From Garcia nutans (lineage: Eukaryota > Streptophyta > Magnoliopsida > Malpighiales > Euphorbiaceae): 64,000 bases of DNA. The notes beneath the pieces were generated by a model, which saw nothing but the letters and a program-made list of their open reading frames with translations, was not told the DNA's origin and did no database searches. Where the stretch lies: assembly GCA_947685225.1 (NCBI GenBank), contig CANTUV010000009.1:2666001-2730000 (forward strand). Reading direction: 5' to 3'. The stretch's first letter is position 1. The number at the start of each line of letters is the position of its first letter. Of the stretch, positions 33,854-47,544 are shown piece after piece. Made by a program: the position numbers and the translations under genes.

Positions 33854-36074
33854 TTACGAATAACGTTGAATAATTTTTTGAGGTATATGTATTAATTTTT
33901 TTCTTGATAAGTATCTTTTTGATTTTTCTTTTTCATGACCATCATGCATTAAATTTTTAATAGTGTCAACTCGAAAATAACTATACACTTGGGGTAGATT
34001 ATTCGTTGATTTGATAAAATCAAATTCTACTTTGTCATCCCCAACTCTTAATGTCAACTTTCTTTCTCGTACATCAATTAATGCTCCAGAAGTTGCCAAG
34101 AATGACCTTCCAAGAATCAATGAGATCTCTACATTTTCTTCCATCTCTAGGATGACAAAATCTGCAGGTAAGTAGAACTTATCTATCTTTACTAGCACAT
34201 TCTCCATAATCCTTAAGGGATGTCTAATTGATCTGTCAGCCAGCTGAACTGTCATCTTTGTAGTCTTCAAATAAGTGAATCCAAGCTTTCTGCAAATAGA
34301 ATTTGGTATAAGATTCACACTAGCACCTAAATCACATAAAATTTTATTAAAATTAAAATCACCAATAGTGCAAGGTATAGAAACTCCCTGGATCCTTCAA
34401 CTTGGATGAAAGTTTATTTAGGATTACTGCACTGCATTTTTCAGTTAGGGTAACTCTTGTATTTTCTTCAAGGGATCTCTTGTTGGAAAGAATCTCCTTT
34501 AAAAACTTAACATATATAGGCATTTGAGCTAGAGCATCTGCAAAAGGAATGTTAATTCTCAATTGTTTAAAACTTCAAGAATTTTTTCATATTATTTTTT
34601 CACTTTTTTCTTTTGAAGCCTTTGAGAAAATGATACGGGTGGTACATAAGGCTTAACTTCTTTCTTTGGTGGGAGTGTCTTACTTTCTTCATTTTCAGTC
34701 TCATTTTCATTATTTTTTTTCTTCCTTAACTACTTCATTTTCTCTTTATGATTCAACCTTCATTGAAACTACCTCTTGTAACTCCTTCCCACTTCTAAGC
34801 GTAATTGCTTTACAATACTTCTTAGAATTTATTTCTGTTTTACTAGGAAGAACACCTTGACTTCTTGAATTAGAAGAACTAGCTATTTGCCCAATTTGCA
34901 CCTCAAGGTTTCTTGTTTGACTTGCAATTTAATCCATCCTACCTTTTAATCGATCATATTGCTTATCTATTTTGTCAAACCTTTCACTAGAAATAGTAAT
35001 AAATTTTTTAAAGCAGCTTCATAACCCGTTTTGTTGTCTTGATAATTAGCTTGACCTTGAATCCTATTAGAAAATGGAGGTTGGTATATTCCTCTTTGGT
35101 TGAATTGATTCCTGTGATTTCGTTGATTTCATTGATTTCCACCCCATGACAAATTAGGATGGTTTTTCCAACTGGGGTTGTTGGTGTTTTCATAAGGCAT
35201 TGGTTGAGCTCTATTTTGATTCCCCACAAAATTTATTTGATCATGAGCTGGGCATTCAAAAGATTGGTGATTACCACCACATCCTTCACAAACTTGTAGT
35301 GACAAGATTCACATGCTTCAACTTTCTAGTTAATGCATCAACCTTTGCTGTAAGTAATGAAATATCATCTACTTCATGTACACCCACTACCTTCTTAGGT
35401 AAAGATCTTTCACTGGACTAATGATAATTATTTGCTACCATGGACTTAAGAAACTCCATTGCTTCAACTGTATTTTTGTTCATAAGAGCACCTCCAGCAG
35501 CTGCATCTATTGTACTTCTCAATGGCCATGTTATTCCATTATAGAATGTTTGCACATTCAGCCAATCGGGAATCCCATGGTAAGGGCACTTCCTTTGAAG
35601 ATCCTTAAACCTCTCCCAAGCTTCATAAAGTGATTCATCACCATACTGCACAAAACTAGTTATGTCATTATTGAATTTTATAGTCATACCAAGAGGGAAA
35701 TATTTCTCCAAAAATTCCTTAGACAGATCATCCTAACTGGTGAAGGTTCCAGCAGCTTGTCCTTACAACCAAGCTTTTGCCTTATCCTTTAATAAAAAAG
35801 AAAAAAGGCGTAGCCTAATTGTATTATCATTGACTTTATTCATCTTGATTGTATCGCAAATTTTCAGAAAATTTGCAAAGTAAGCAATATTATCTTCCTG
35901 GTTCATGCCATAGAAAAGTTTTCGTTGAGCCATATTGATGAGAGTTGGTTTAAGTTCAAAATTATTAGCATACACTGCAGGTCGAATGATGCTTGACCCA
36001 ATTTGAGCATTAGGCATGGCTTGTTCTCTTAGATTGAGATTTCTTGGTTGAATTTGATCTTGTGGATTTGCCAT
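33854..36074 (-). pseudogene. Gypsy gag-protease relic
   Basis: From 36074 the gag start reads MANPQDQIQPRNLNLREQAM, with NNFELKP, and later YGDESLYEAWERFKDLQRKC and GIPDWLNVQTFYNGI, typical of Retrotrans_gag. A stop separates the pieces near 35712-35763. A knuckle-like CEGCGGNHQSFECP lies near 35300-35255. The protease has CDLGASVNLIPNSIC (active-site DLGAS) near 34345-34300, then VKIDKFYLPADFVILEMEE and ILGRSFLATSGALIDV. No RT follows. Confidence 0.8.
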
Positions 36075-36383
36075 GTTAACTTCTTCATTAGTAGCTTCTT
36101 CTTCTTCAGTTCTACTTTCTTCTTCTACAGACTCTTGTATCCGGGTTTATTCTCTTTCTTCTCTTTCTAGGCGAAGTCTCTCCTTTCTTGCTCTATTGTT
36201 TTATCTACACCGTTTTTTGATTTTTGAATTAAAATTCTCTAAAACTGCTTGTCTATTACTGCGCATAAAATTTCTGCAGAAGAAACAAAAGAAAACAATT
36301 AAAATAAATTTTAAATTAATAATCGCTTTGAACTTATAATTATCAAATTAATTTTTTCTTCCTCGGCAACGACGCCAACAACT

Positions 36384-37967
36384 TGTTGGTCGATTTGTGT
36401 ATATTGATTTTAAAAACCATAAGTGCATGGCTCGTAACAAGTAATATAGTGAAAGTAAGTGTCGATCCCACAGGAAAGGTTCAATTTGATTAACTAAAAT
36501 TTAATTTAACTATTATCTGAAAATTAGTAAATTGCAACAGTTTAATTTTACTTAATTAATCTTAATCTATCCAAGTCACTTACTCTAAACTAAGAATTCA
36601 AATAATCAATGGTAAAGGAGTAGGATTAGGTTTCATTGGAGTTTTTACAATGGGTCTAATTAATGAAGTATTAAGTTCCAATTTTTAAATTCTAGATATC
36701 CAATATCACTCAATTCATCCACTTCTCTCTCAAGCAAGATAATTGGGCAATGATTAAATTACTATTCTCATATCAAATAATCAAAGTCCAATTCAATTTA
36801 ATCAAGATATTAATTATGGCCCTAAGCAATTAATTTATCTCTAAACTTAATCAGTCAAGGTTAACGATTCCACATCAAAGATTACATTCAACTTTCACAT
36901 TTTATATGATTCTTTAAATTTAACAATTGGTGGCCAAACAATTGCTAATCAATTAAACCAAAATCATCAAATCAAGGATAAAAGAAAATCAATCTATGTA
37001 TATTAATAGATTATAATCAAACCCATAGTTCTAACATCCAAATCAACCTAATCCCATAAAGGGATTAGTTGCTCATAATTAAATTAAACTTAGATAAAAT
37101 AGAAATTAGAAACAAAACACAAAATTCATCATTCTAATATTCAAAATAAGAAAATAACAAAGCATTAAATAAAATGTAAACCAGAAAATATAAGCTAAAT
37201 AGAGAGTTCAAATGAGGTTAATGAAGAATCCAGCAGAGATGACCAAGTCTTCCTCTAACGTAATTTTCTTCTTCCTTTAATCCAATTGAGTTAAAATTAA
37301 TTTTTTTAGATAAAATATGAAGAAAAATAGTCTAACACTCTAGAATGATTGTCTCACATACTGTTCACATCCCCCCTTTGGTATCCAGCCAATCCCTCTT
37401 TCAAATCAGAATCCTACTCTTACTCAACCTCTCTTTCAAAATTTGAATTCAAAATTCTCCCTCAATTTTCTATCCGATATGTTCCTTTTCTCCAATTTAA
37501 TTCTTCAGAAATATTGTAGCCCCAGAAGAGTAGATATTTTTAGGCCTTTGAATCACCTAATTCGGACTTCATACTCCTAAGTTATGGCCTAATTACTATC
37601 AGTGGCTCGGACTGGACTTCTGCTTTTAAAATTCAAGTCCGATTTTGACTTTAAAGTTGGAGACCCAAACAAACTCAGAATTTAACGAACTAGAACTATC
37701 TGAAAAGATTGAGATGTCTTCTATCAACTTTATAAAGACCACTTTTTCAATTTTGCACTTTAAGACCACCAAAATTTTACTTGAAACTTGAAAGGTCAAA
37801 TTATACCTAAAAATTTCAGTTTATGCACACTTTTAAGAATTAATTTAAACTAAGCTTAATTCAAGAATAATGAAATAAAAGTACATAAATAAGCTTATAA
37901 TAGATTAATTCAAGTTAATTACATATATAAATATGATAGAAAATATAGGGTTAATTTGCACCTATCA
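36384..37967 (-). repeat. 5' LTR of the truncated gypsy element
   Basis: In element orientation it starts TGATAGGTGCAAATT and ends GACCAACA, giving TG...CA ends directly beside the primer-binding site. Length about 1.58 kb. No partner LTR in the window. Confidence 0.7.
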
Positions 37968-39169
37968 AATACCCTGTAAAATTATTTATATAAATAATAA
38001 TTAAAGTTTATAATTAGAGTAGTTAAATAAAAAAATAATAATAAATAAAATAAGAATTTTTAGTGGGTGTTATTATTAAAGTTAAATTATCATTAGTGAA
38101 TTATTGATTAAAAAAAGAGAGAAAGAAAGAATAGATAAAAAAAAGACGTGTTTAACACGACTATGATTCAAACTTACGATCGGCTGCCGGACAGCGAGAC
38201 AAGTGTTGGACGAAGGTGATGTCGGTGTGATTTTTTGAATTTCGACCATTTTTGATGTATTTTTCGATGACTCGGATATTTTTAAGACTCTCTCATTATA
38301 AGCTTTAGTTCGGCATATCTTGCGTTAATTTTGGATGAATTTTGAAAAATACATAAATATATATATTAAATTTAAAATAAAAAATAAAAATAATTAATAA
38401 TTTATTTGAATAATATTAATAAATATTTAGTTATTATGTAATTAGTTAAGGATTTGTGAATTAAGTAAATTTTAAAAAAATAATTTTAATAGTTGATAAA
38501 TAAATTATGTTAAAAGAAAAATAATTAGAATTAAGTTAATTATTATAAATTTTAAGTATTGAATTGAACTTAATTAATTAATTAATGAACTGAGTTAAAA
38601 TTATTTTTTATTAGTTGATTATTAACTTAGAATTACTTATTTTATTAATTAATCTAAATTAATCAAACACTAATTTGAGATTTAATTATAATAATTATTT
38701 ATCAACTTATAGAATTAATTAATGGTGTTAAATATATATTTATTAATATATATATGATTAGTTAATTAACCTATGAATTATGGTGTTGTTATTATTATTA
38801 AGTGATGAGTTTATAAATTAAAATATTTATTTGTTTAAATTAATTAATAATAATAATTATTAATATTACTATCAAAATTAATATATTGATTAAGGTTATT
38901 ATTATAAATAACAATTTGAAATAAAGGTAATTAAATAATATATTGATTATCTTAGTTGTAATTATTTCTACCATATAATTATTATTAATATAAATAATTA
39001 TTAATGTAAGAATTAATAATTATTAAATAATTGAGTTAATAATTAACTAATTAATAAGTATATTGAATATTTGATTACGAGATGATTTAAATAGTTAAGG
39101 TATTATATTTAAAATTTATAAGACTAATTACTTGCTTAAAATTTATACAAATATAATTAGAATAATCAA

Positions 39170-39208
<39 letters not shown>

Positions 39209-41075
39209 TCTATTTAATTATTATTATATAATTTTTATTAATAGTATTATTATTTAAGAATGGATAATAGTAATTATTAAAATATAATTAATTTCAAGTA
39301 AATTGTTAATATTGTTATGATTATAGTAATTAAATATTATTATTAAATTTATCATTAAAAATAATTATGATTATTATGACTAGTAAATATCAATTTTAGT
39401 ATTATTATCATTATTATTAATATTATTATAATTATTATTATTGTAGTTATTATTATTATAGTAATTTAATATGGAAAATAAGAAAAAAATAAAGTAAATA
39501 ATATTATTTTATTTAAAGGATATTTTTATAAAAAGTTTAATTATTAAAGAGCTATTCAAATCAATTTGTAAAGTATTTAAAATTTTAAATAATTCTTATA
39601 AAATATATATATATATATATAAGTGAAATTAATGATTAATAAAAATATTATTAAATATATTTTCACTATCATTACGATACGTTAATATTTTTGAAAAAGC
39701 AAAGTAAATAAATTATTAATTATAATTGAAGAATAATTATAAAATTATTCTCTTAGTTGTTCCATATTAATTTAGTATACAATTTAAATATTAAGTGGAT
39801 ATGTTATAAGAAAACTAAATAAATTAAAAGTTTAATAGAGTAAATGTATTAGTAATATTAATATTATAATAATTATTGTTAAATTATAAGAACAAATAAA
39901 TTGAATTAATAAAATTTAAAATATATATTGAGAATATTGATGGAGACTATCTGGGTAAAATACCGAATTATACTGAAACCTTATCAAAAAAATTCATTAG
40001 AATTTAGGAATCGTTCTTATACACGTTTTTCATGACATGCATATCATAATACTTTAATAATTTTAGGATATTTTTTAGTTAATAATTATTTTTATATCAC
40101 TCTAAGAGTGAATTTAACAACTAAGGTAAATTATAGAGGTGATCCAATTTGTTGTGCAAATTTAACTTTTGGCCAATGTGATTGAATAAATATGTAAGAT
40201 TATATTTCTAAAGTATTATATATATAATGTTAAAAGAAGAATTTACTAAAGTCAGAATAATATTTTTTTTCAGTGATATTTATTTTCTTATAAAGTTAAA
40301 ACAAATAATGGTAGTTTGATTTTTCATAGATATGAATGATTGATTATTCTGTGGCTGGATAAATAATTATATACACTATTATTATAATTTTGCATGATCA
40401 CACATTGATGTCAGGTGTTTATAGAAATTAAAGTTACATTTATTTACCCTTTGAGAGTTTTATTTTGTACATGTGTATTGGAGTTATTTTTCTCCTTAGG
40501 CTTATGAGGTAAGTTATCATGTGCCTTTGGATTGAAATTGTATCAATAGATAATTATATTTGAGTGTATAAATGATGTTTGAATTGATTATTTTCATATT
40601 ATTCTGAGAATTAAGAAATGCTTGAAAGTGACATTTAAGATTCCATGTTTTTATTTATCCACCTGATTAAGGATGATATATGCAATTGCATATATATATA
40701 TATATATATATATTATTTCAACCTTATTTGTTCTTCCTTGTTACGTATTTATTTATTCACTGAGTAGTTGGACTCACTCTTTAATATATAAACATTTTCA
40801 GATGTTAAAGGATATTTCAGTAGAATTCTCTTTCATTCCATTTCATCGGCATGTGGAAGAATATGGGCCAACATATTAGTTTTACTGTTTAATCTTATTT
40901 GGAGTTATATATTTAATTATGGTGAATAATATTAAAAATGTATTTAATGATAATAGTATTAATTTTAATGATGAAGATATAATTAGACTCATGGTTGTAT
41001 ATATATGAGAGATACGAAATATGATTTTTATAGCAAAGTAAGTCTACCCTAGCTTTGGAGAGTAGGGGTATGACA
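37968..41075 (+). repeat. Possible long LTR (chromovirus-like), left end cut by the gypsy element
   Basis: A 3.1-kb AT-rich stretch, full of TTATTA and TAATTA runs. Near its right end it has a phrase often seen in plant chromovirus LTRs (CACTGAGTAGTTGGACTCAC at 40759-40778, then TTTTCAG). It ends AGTAGGGGTATGACA. The left end reads ATACCCTG, which would match the inverse of GGGTATGACA if the first bases were lost under the neighbouring gypsy LTR. No internal domain or primer-binding site follows, so it may be a solo LTR. Tentative. Confidence 0.4.
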
Positions 41076-41271
41076 AAATTGTAGATAAATAAAAAAAATG
41101 AAGAGCAAATAAGAAGCAATTTAGATGGAAAGAATTCATATATTTTTCATCACTTCTTTGTTATATATACAAAACCTTATAACCTTCTGCATTTATAAAG
41201 GTGGAATTTAAATGAAACATTATATGCTCATTAATAATTCATTAATAAGGTAATAATAAAGATGAAATAAT

Positions 41272-42492
41272 CAGAGGCGGAGATAAAGGGGGTCCCATGG
41301 GGCCCTGTTCCCCCCTCAGTTAAAAATAAAAATTTTTTAGGTATATTTGAGAATGAATATTACATTGGTTGAGATGGAACAGCTTGGCCTTACTATGTGA
41401 GAGCACGCAACTTCGATCCGCGCTCCCAACATTTTTCATCCTTTTTTTTTCCAATCTTTAAAACTGGGCCTTTTAATCAAGCCCATTACAAACAAATAAG
41501 ATTTGTCAATGACTCTGCCCATTACAAACAAACAAGAATAACTTAATTGTGACTCTTTCTCTTCTTTCTCACGTTTCTTCTTCGTTAATTCCTTTTTCTT
41601 TCTTTTTTTTTTCAGATAACAGTTTCTTCCTTTTTCAATTTCATTCTTTCACCGATTGGCACCAGCAAGGCAGCGGCAACAAGTTAAGAATAGGTACACC
41701 ACTTACTTTTAATCTCATATTTATTTTGTTGCAATTTTTTTATCTTGCTAAAATGAATTGAAATTTGAAAAATAATGAATTAAGAAATTGACTTGAATAC
41801 TTGAGGACATTATAAATTTGAAATGTTTAATTTGATTTTGTAGTATGAAGTTTTTTTTTTTTGAGAAAAGTAGTATGAAGTTAAATTGAAATTATTATTT
41901 TTTTGTAGTTTATAATCTGGAATTTTTTTATTTCTTTTATAATTTGATATTTTTAATGTTTAGTATTTGATAAATTGAAATGGCTACTATATATCTATTG
42001 ACTATTGTGATTGAATTATTTTTCTTATTCTTTGTAGTTATATGGAGCGATATTTTAAAAAATTAAGACCAAGTAGTGAAGAGTCGCCATCAGTTAATCA
42101 AAATATTCAATCGACTCAACCACATAAGGAAGCAATTGTTCAACCGGTACCACCAAAAGAACCTACTATTCAACAACAGTGGAAAGAGCTTTCTCCGCAA
42201 TGAAAATTATTAAGAGTTCACTTCGTAATAGCATGGGAGATGAGCTGCTAAATGATTGTTTAGTTACCTATATTGAAAGAGATGTATTTGCAAGTATTGA
42301 CAATGAAACAATTATGAATAGATTTCAATCAATGAAAAATAGGCGAGGAATATTGTAATTTAATGTTTTAAATTTTCTTTGTATCCAATATTTTTCTTGT
42401 TTTATTTATTTTATTATAAATATTATTTTTGTGAATTATAAATTTTAAGTTGAATTGGACCCCCCTTATCTAAAATCCTGGCTACGCCACTG
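41272..42492 (+). mobile_element. hAT transposon copy A (internally deleted)
   Basis: Terminal inverted repeats CAGAGGCGGAGATAAAG and (inverted right end) CAGTGGCGTAGCCAGG, with a perfect 8-bp target duplication GAAATAAT at 41264-41271 and 42493-42500. It contains the first transposase exon from ATG 42042 (MERYFKKLRPSSEES). This is fused at about 42174-42181, through a short ACAG microhomology, to the C-terminal dimerisation segment with the frame lost. Non-autonomous. Nearly identical to 59296-60896 in the shared parts. Confidence 0.92.
42042..42360 (+). pseudogene. hAT (TTF zinc-finger type) transposase relic, copy A
   Basis: MERYFKKLRPSSEESPSVNQ opens the N-terminal leader of TTF-type hAT transposases; this frame ends at TGA 42201-42203. 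In another frame VERAFSAMKIIKSSLRNSMG and NDCLVTYIERDVF, the hAT dimerisation motif, follow. The middle of the protein, including the catalytic core, is deleted. Confidence 0.85.
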
Positions 42493-42500
42493 GAAATAAT

Positions 42501-43079
42501 TAAATAGAGAAGCTGACAAAATGATTAAAGAGATAAAGAAATAATGAGATAAGGAGATAGAGAGATTAAGAGAAATATCTACTTATTAATGTTAATTATT
42601 TTTCGTAACAACAACTAACTTAAAAAGAATTAGTTTTTAAAAATACTACAAAAAAAATTTATAAAAATACTTTAAAATAGACTTTTTTTTTTTTTACAAA
42701 AATATAGAATAATATTTCTCCACTTTTTTTTTGGCAACCTTATTACTCGTGGCCATTTTGAAAAACAAGAATGAGAATTAAAATAGGATGAGTGCTTTTG
42801 ACTTTTTCAATTTAGCTTTGTTGTCTTGCTTTTTGTCACTAATTATTTGTTTTGATAGTAGTATTTAACTTATGATAGCATTATATTTTAACTAACATAA
42901 ATAACTGTTGTTCTAAAACAAATTCATTAATTAATTAAAAATTTTATATAATTAAAAAATAATTAATTAATTAACTTAAAACATAATTTGTTTTAATTAA
43001 TTTTAAACTATATTTTTATATCTTTTATTTGATTTATATTTTCTTAAAAATAATTTTAACATATACTAAAAAATTACTT
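42501..43079. other. AT-rich spacer
   Basis: No gene. Long T and A runs; part resembles the AAAAATACT-rich DNA at 51890-51980, possibly an unnamed dispersed repeat. Confidence 0.5.
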
Positions 43080-43199
43080 AAACATATTATTTTTAATAAA
43101 TAACATAATTCACACTTTTATGCACGTATTTATAATTATATATGTTATCAATATGTAACTAAACATATAACAATATATATACCTACATAGACTGTTATT

Positions 43200-43900
43200 T
43201 TATAACTAGAATATATCTATTTATATGTATCATATATCATTTTTACATTATTATTCTTTTAAATTTTAATAAGTATAGTTATTATATGTAATATATACCG
43301 ACATATAACTAAATATATTTCACTTTCATATTATTAATTTTTTAAATTCTATCCAGTATATATTGTTATATGTAACATATACTAATAACTAAATATATAA
43401 TAATTTTATATTCTTATTTTTTAAAATTTTAACAAATATATGTTGTTATATGTACTATATACCAATATATAACTAAGTATATATCACTTTTATACTATTA
43501 TTTTTTTAAAATTTTAACAAGTATATATTGTTATATATAACATTTATCAATATATAACTAAATATATAATAGTTTTATCCCCTTATTTTTTAATTTAACA
43601 TGTATATGTTGTTATATTTAACATATATTATATATAATTAAATATATAAATATTTTATACATTTATTCTTTTAAAATTTAACAGGTATATGTTGCTATAT
43701 ATGTATCATATATTGACATATAATTAAATATATATTACTTATATATTCTTATTTTTTTAAAATTTAACACATATTTTATTATATCTAGTACTGATATATA
43801 CCGACATATAACTAAATATATATTACTTTTATACTTTTATTTTTTTAAAATTTAATACATTTATATTATTATATGTAACATATACTAATATATATCTACA
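43200..43900. repeat. Degenerate tandem satellite, unit roughly 90-110 bp
   Basis: About seven copies of a unit built on TTTTAAAATTTAACAAGTAT, then ATGTTGTTATATGTAACATA and CCAATATATAACTAAATATA. Copies vary in length and sequence. Almost purely A/T with regularly spaced GTTATATGTAAC palindromes. Confidence 0.75.
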
Positions 43901-44380
43901 TATACTGCCATATACTGACATATATGTAATATATATATCTAGTTACATGTAACATGCACTAATATATACTGATATATATTAATATATACCAACATATACC
44001 AATATATATTGACATATTTCAACATATACCGATATATACCAATATATACCGATATATACCAACACATACCTACATATATATATTGTTATATATAATATAT
44101 ATCGACATATATCAACATATACCGATATATATAATTATTCTTTAGTTAAAGTATATGTAACATACACCGATATATGCCAACATATACCCATATATATATA
44201 TATATCCACGTACATATAACATATATTATTATTCTTTTGCAATATATACCCACATATATTTAGTTATATATAACATATACCCACATATAAATAAAAATAT
44301 AAAATAGTTATATACCGATATATATATCCATATATACTCATATATATCGATATATAGTGGCATATACCACATATATTATT
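43900..44380. repeat. Short-period minisatellite, about 10-bp unit ATATACCRAY
   Basis: Blocks such as ATATACCGATATATACCAAT repeat in register with a period near 10 bases, interrupted by TA runs. They appear to have grown out of the CCGACATATAACT part of the neighbouring larger unit. Confidence 0.7.
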
Positions 44381-45188
44381 ATTCTTTTAAAGTATTAATT
44401 TTAAATTATATATATAATATTTTGTTTAATTATTTCGGTGTACTTTTATAAGTTATTTTTGTTTTGTTTAAAAATAAATTTTATTCATACTGAAATACTT
44501 GTGAATTTATAATTTATAAAATTCATTTATATAAAAAAATTATTATATTGATTTCATTTGATAAAAAGAAAAAAAAGAATATAAAAAAAAAAAAAACAAA
44601 AACTATTATTATACTCTTACATATATCGATATATACTGTTATTATTTAATTAAATATATATGTAATATATAATTACATCTATCGATATATATATACATAT
44701 ATTGATATTCTTTAATTAAAGTATACATAACATAGATTCATATCAGTTAAAAATAACATATAATTGAAAATTTTGTAATCAGCCATTGCAAACAACTGTA
44801 ATTAATGATACGACAATTAATAAAAACTAAGAAATTAACCAAACAAGGATTCAATAACATATTTAATTTAATTAGTCTTGGTGCACATGTGCCTTTGAAC
44901 AAACTGTTAATGGAAAATTATTAATGGAAAGGGAATTAATTATGCATTTGAATAACTTAATTGGGTACTAGCCAAAAAAAAAAACTTGATTAGTTAAATA
45001 GATACCTACTTTACAAATGATCATTTTGCTGGTTGGTGCAAGAAATTTGTGCCTTTTTGTTTACAAATGGCAGTCCTCTAATCACAACATAGCTTTAGAT
45101 GATTGTGTTGAATTTTATATATGAGCATACTCCCGCTGGAGAAAAAGGTGCATAAATATCCTATCATACAAAAATCATCAAATTAGAT
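44381..45188. other. AT-rich spacer
   Basis: No gene or named element; scattered ATATATCGATATAT phrases continue to about 44740. Confidence 0.5.
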
Positions 45189-45193
45189 ATAGT

Positions 45194-45646
45194 TATTGTG
45201 AAAATTAAATTAATTTTTCATCAATAATATACATAGTGTGTAAATAATTATACCAATTAATTATACCAGAAATATTTTTAAAAAAGAGAGGTGAGTCACA
45301 ATGGACACGCTTAAATATCAAGTCTTTCCTTAGACAGAATTTTCCTAGACATATAATTAATAGCATAAAATACCAATACAACTATACCTAAAATAGCTAT
45401 TAAATAAATAATAAAGAAAACACTAAAATTTAACGAGGTTCGGCCAATTTTGCCAATATTTTCGGGCACCATCAAAATAATATTACTAATTTTGGGAGAA
45501 GAAAAACTAAGACCTTAAAAGAAATAAGGTTTAAATTTTAGGATGAATTAACTAAAGAGGGGAGGGGCCCATTTATAACAAAAATTTCCTCCTCCATATC
45601 CCACATCTTTCGATGTGGGATTGGTAAAATTGTCAAAATATCAACA
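45194..45646 (-). repeat. 3' LTR of copia element 2
   Basis: Matches 50628-51096 throughout, e.g. CTATTAAATAAATAATAAAG. In element orientation it starts TGTTGATATTTTG and ends CACAATA, followed by the target duplication. Confidence 0.85.
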
Positions 45647-47544
45647 AATCTCTACCTTGGCTATTTTACTATTTATAATTTTTAAATCTTCTCCCAAAAG
45701 AAACTATTTTCAGTAGTGTCTCCAAATGCGCTGTGTAGCGCTCATCTTCAATTTCTCAAAATATTGATCAAGTCCAAATAATTGTTGAACTTGAAGGTTG
45801 TCACTACTTTTATCAACATATCTGCGGAATTGTCAGTTGTCTGAATTTTCTGAAGTAATATTTCACTATTCTCCAGAATCTCACGTACAAAATGATATCA
45901 AATATTAATGTACTTTGTCCTTGCATGGTAAACTTGGTTCTTTGCTAAGTAAATAGAGCTTTGACTATCACAGTGTACTTTGATGTGCTTTTATCTAATT
46001 TTCAGTTTACCAAGCAACCTTTGAAGCCAAATTACTTTTTTAACAGCCTCTGATACTGCCATGTACTCTGCTTCCATAGTAGACAGGGCAACTGTTGACT
46101 GTAACGTAGACTTTTAACTAACCGGGCCTTTAGCAAGTGTAAATACATAACCAGTAGTTGATCGATGTTTATCCAAATCACCAGCATAATCGGAATCACA
46201 ATATCCAACTACACATTGATCATCTTTATCATCCCGCTCAAATATCAACCTAACATCTACGGTGTTCAGAATATACTGTAGAATCCATTTCACAGCTTGC
46301 CAATGCTCTTTACCAGGATCATGTATATACCTGCTCACAACTCCAACTGCTTGTAAAATGTCTGACCTTGTACATACTATAGCATACATCAAGCTACCAA
46401 TAACATTTGCATATGGAACCTTAGACTTGTACTCCTATTCCACTTCATTTTTAGGAGATGAAGATGAGCTGAGCTTTATATGAGGTGCAAGCAGTGTACT
46501 TTCAGGTTTTGACTTTTCATTCAATCCAAAATGTTGTAGTATCTTCTTTAGATATTGTTTCTGATTCAAACAAAGCTTCATTCTCTTCATATCTCTACAT
46601 ATCTCCATGCCTAAAATTTTCTTGGCTTCACCCAAGTCTTTCATTTCAAACTTTTGATTCAGTTGAGCCTTTAACTTCTCAATTTCTTCTAGATTCTTTG
46701 AAGTTATCAGCATATCATCAACATATAGGAGAAGATATATGAAAGATCCATCTTGTAGCTTGAGCAAATATACACAATGATCGTATTTGCTTCTTGTTTA
46801 CTTTTGTCTAATCATAAAATTATCAAATTGCTTGTACCACTGCCTCGGATATTGTTTTAATCCGTACAATAATTTTTTCAATTGCATACCAATTTTTCTT
46901 CTCTAGCAACCTTGAAATCTTCTGGTTGAGTCATATAGATTTTCTCTTCTAAGTCTCTATGTAGAAATGCAGTTTTTACATCAAGTTGAATGAGTTTAAA
47001 ATCCAATTGTGCTACCAAGGCTAATAAAATTCTAATGGAGAAATGTTTTACAACTGGAGAAAATACTTCATTATAATTAATTACCTCCATCTGAGCATAA
47101 TCTTGCCTTGTAGAGAACATCATTCTTATCAGGAAATTCTTCTTTCTTTGTATATATCCATTTGCATCCAATTGTCTTATTTCCCTTTGATAGATTAGCT
47201 AGTTTCAATGTATGATTCTTTCCAAGGGACTGCATTTCATCATCTATGGCTTTCCTCCATCTCTCCTTTTCTAAACTTTGGACAACTTTACTATAAGTGT
47301 TAGGAATGCCATCATTTATAATCAGAGATGCATAAGCCACCATATCATCAAATCGAGCATGTTTGCGAATCTCTCACAGTGGCCTATTTATTGCAATAGA
47401 TTCTTGTTGCTGTAGAGGTTTTTAGGTTGGAACTTCTTCTTCATCTGACTCCACCTCTACTTCAGGATTATCTACATCTGTTTTATCATTTGTTGCTGGG
47501 TCAACAACTCTTCTTTCAAACTTCACCTGCTGCGGAGTACCATC

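Larger units (their letters stand above)
33854..37967 (-). mobile_element. Truncated Ty3/gypsy retrotransposon (Tat/Athila-like): 5' LTR, gag and protease
   Basis: In element orientation: 5' LTR (37967-36384), a primer-binding site TTGGCGTCGTTGCCGAGGA at about 36378-36360 that fits tRNA-Asp priming, gag, a zinc knuckle, then a retropepsin. The element stops abruptly near 33854. RT, RNase H, integrase and the 3' LTR are absent from the window. Either it was truncated by deletion, or it belongs to a gag-PR-only non-autonomous group. Confidence 0.75.
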
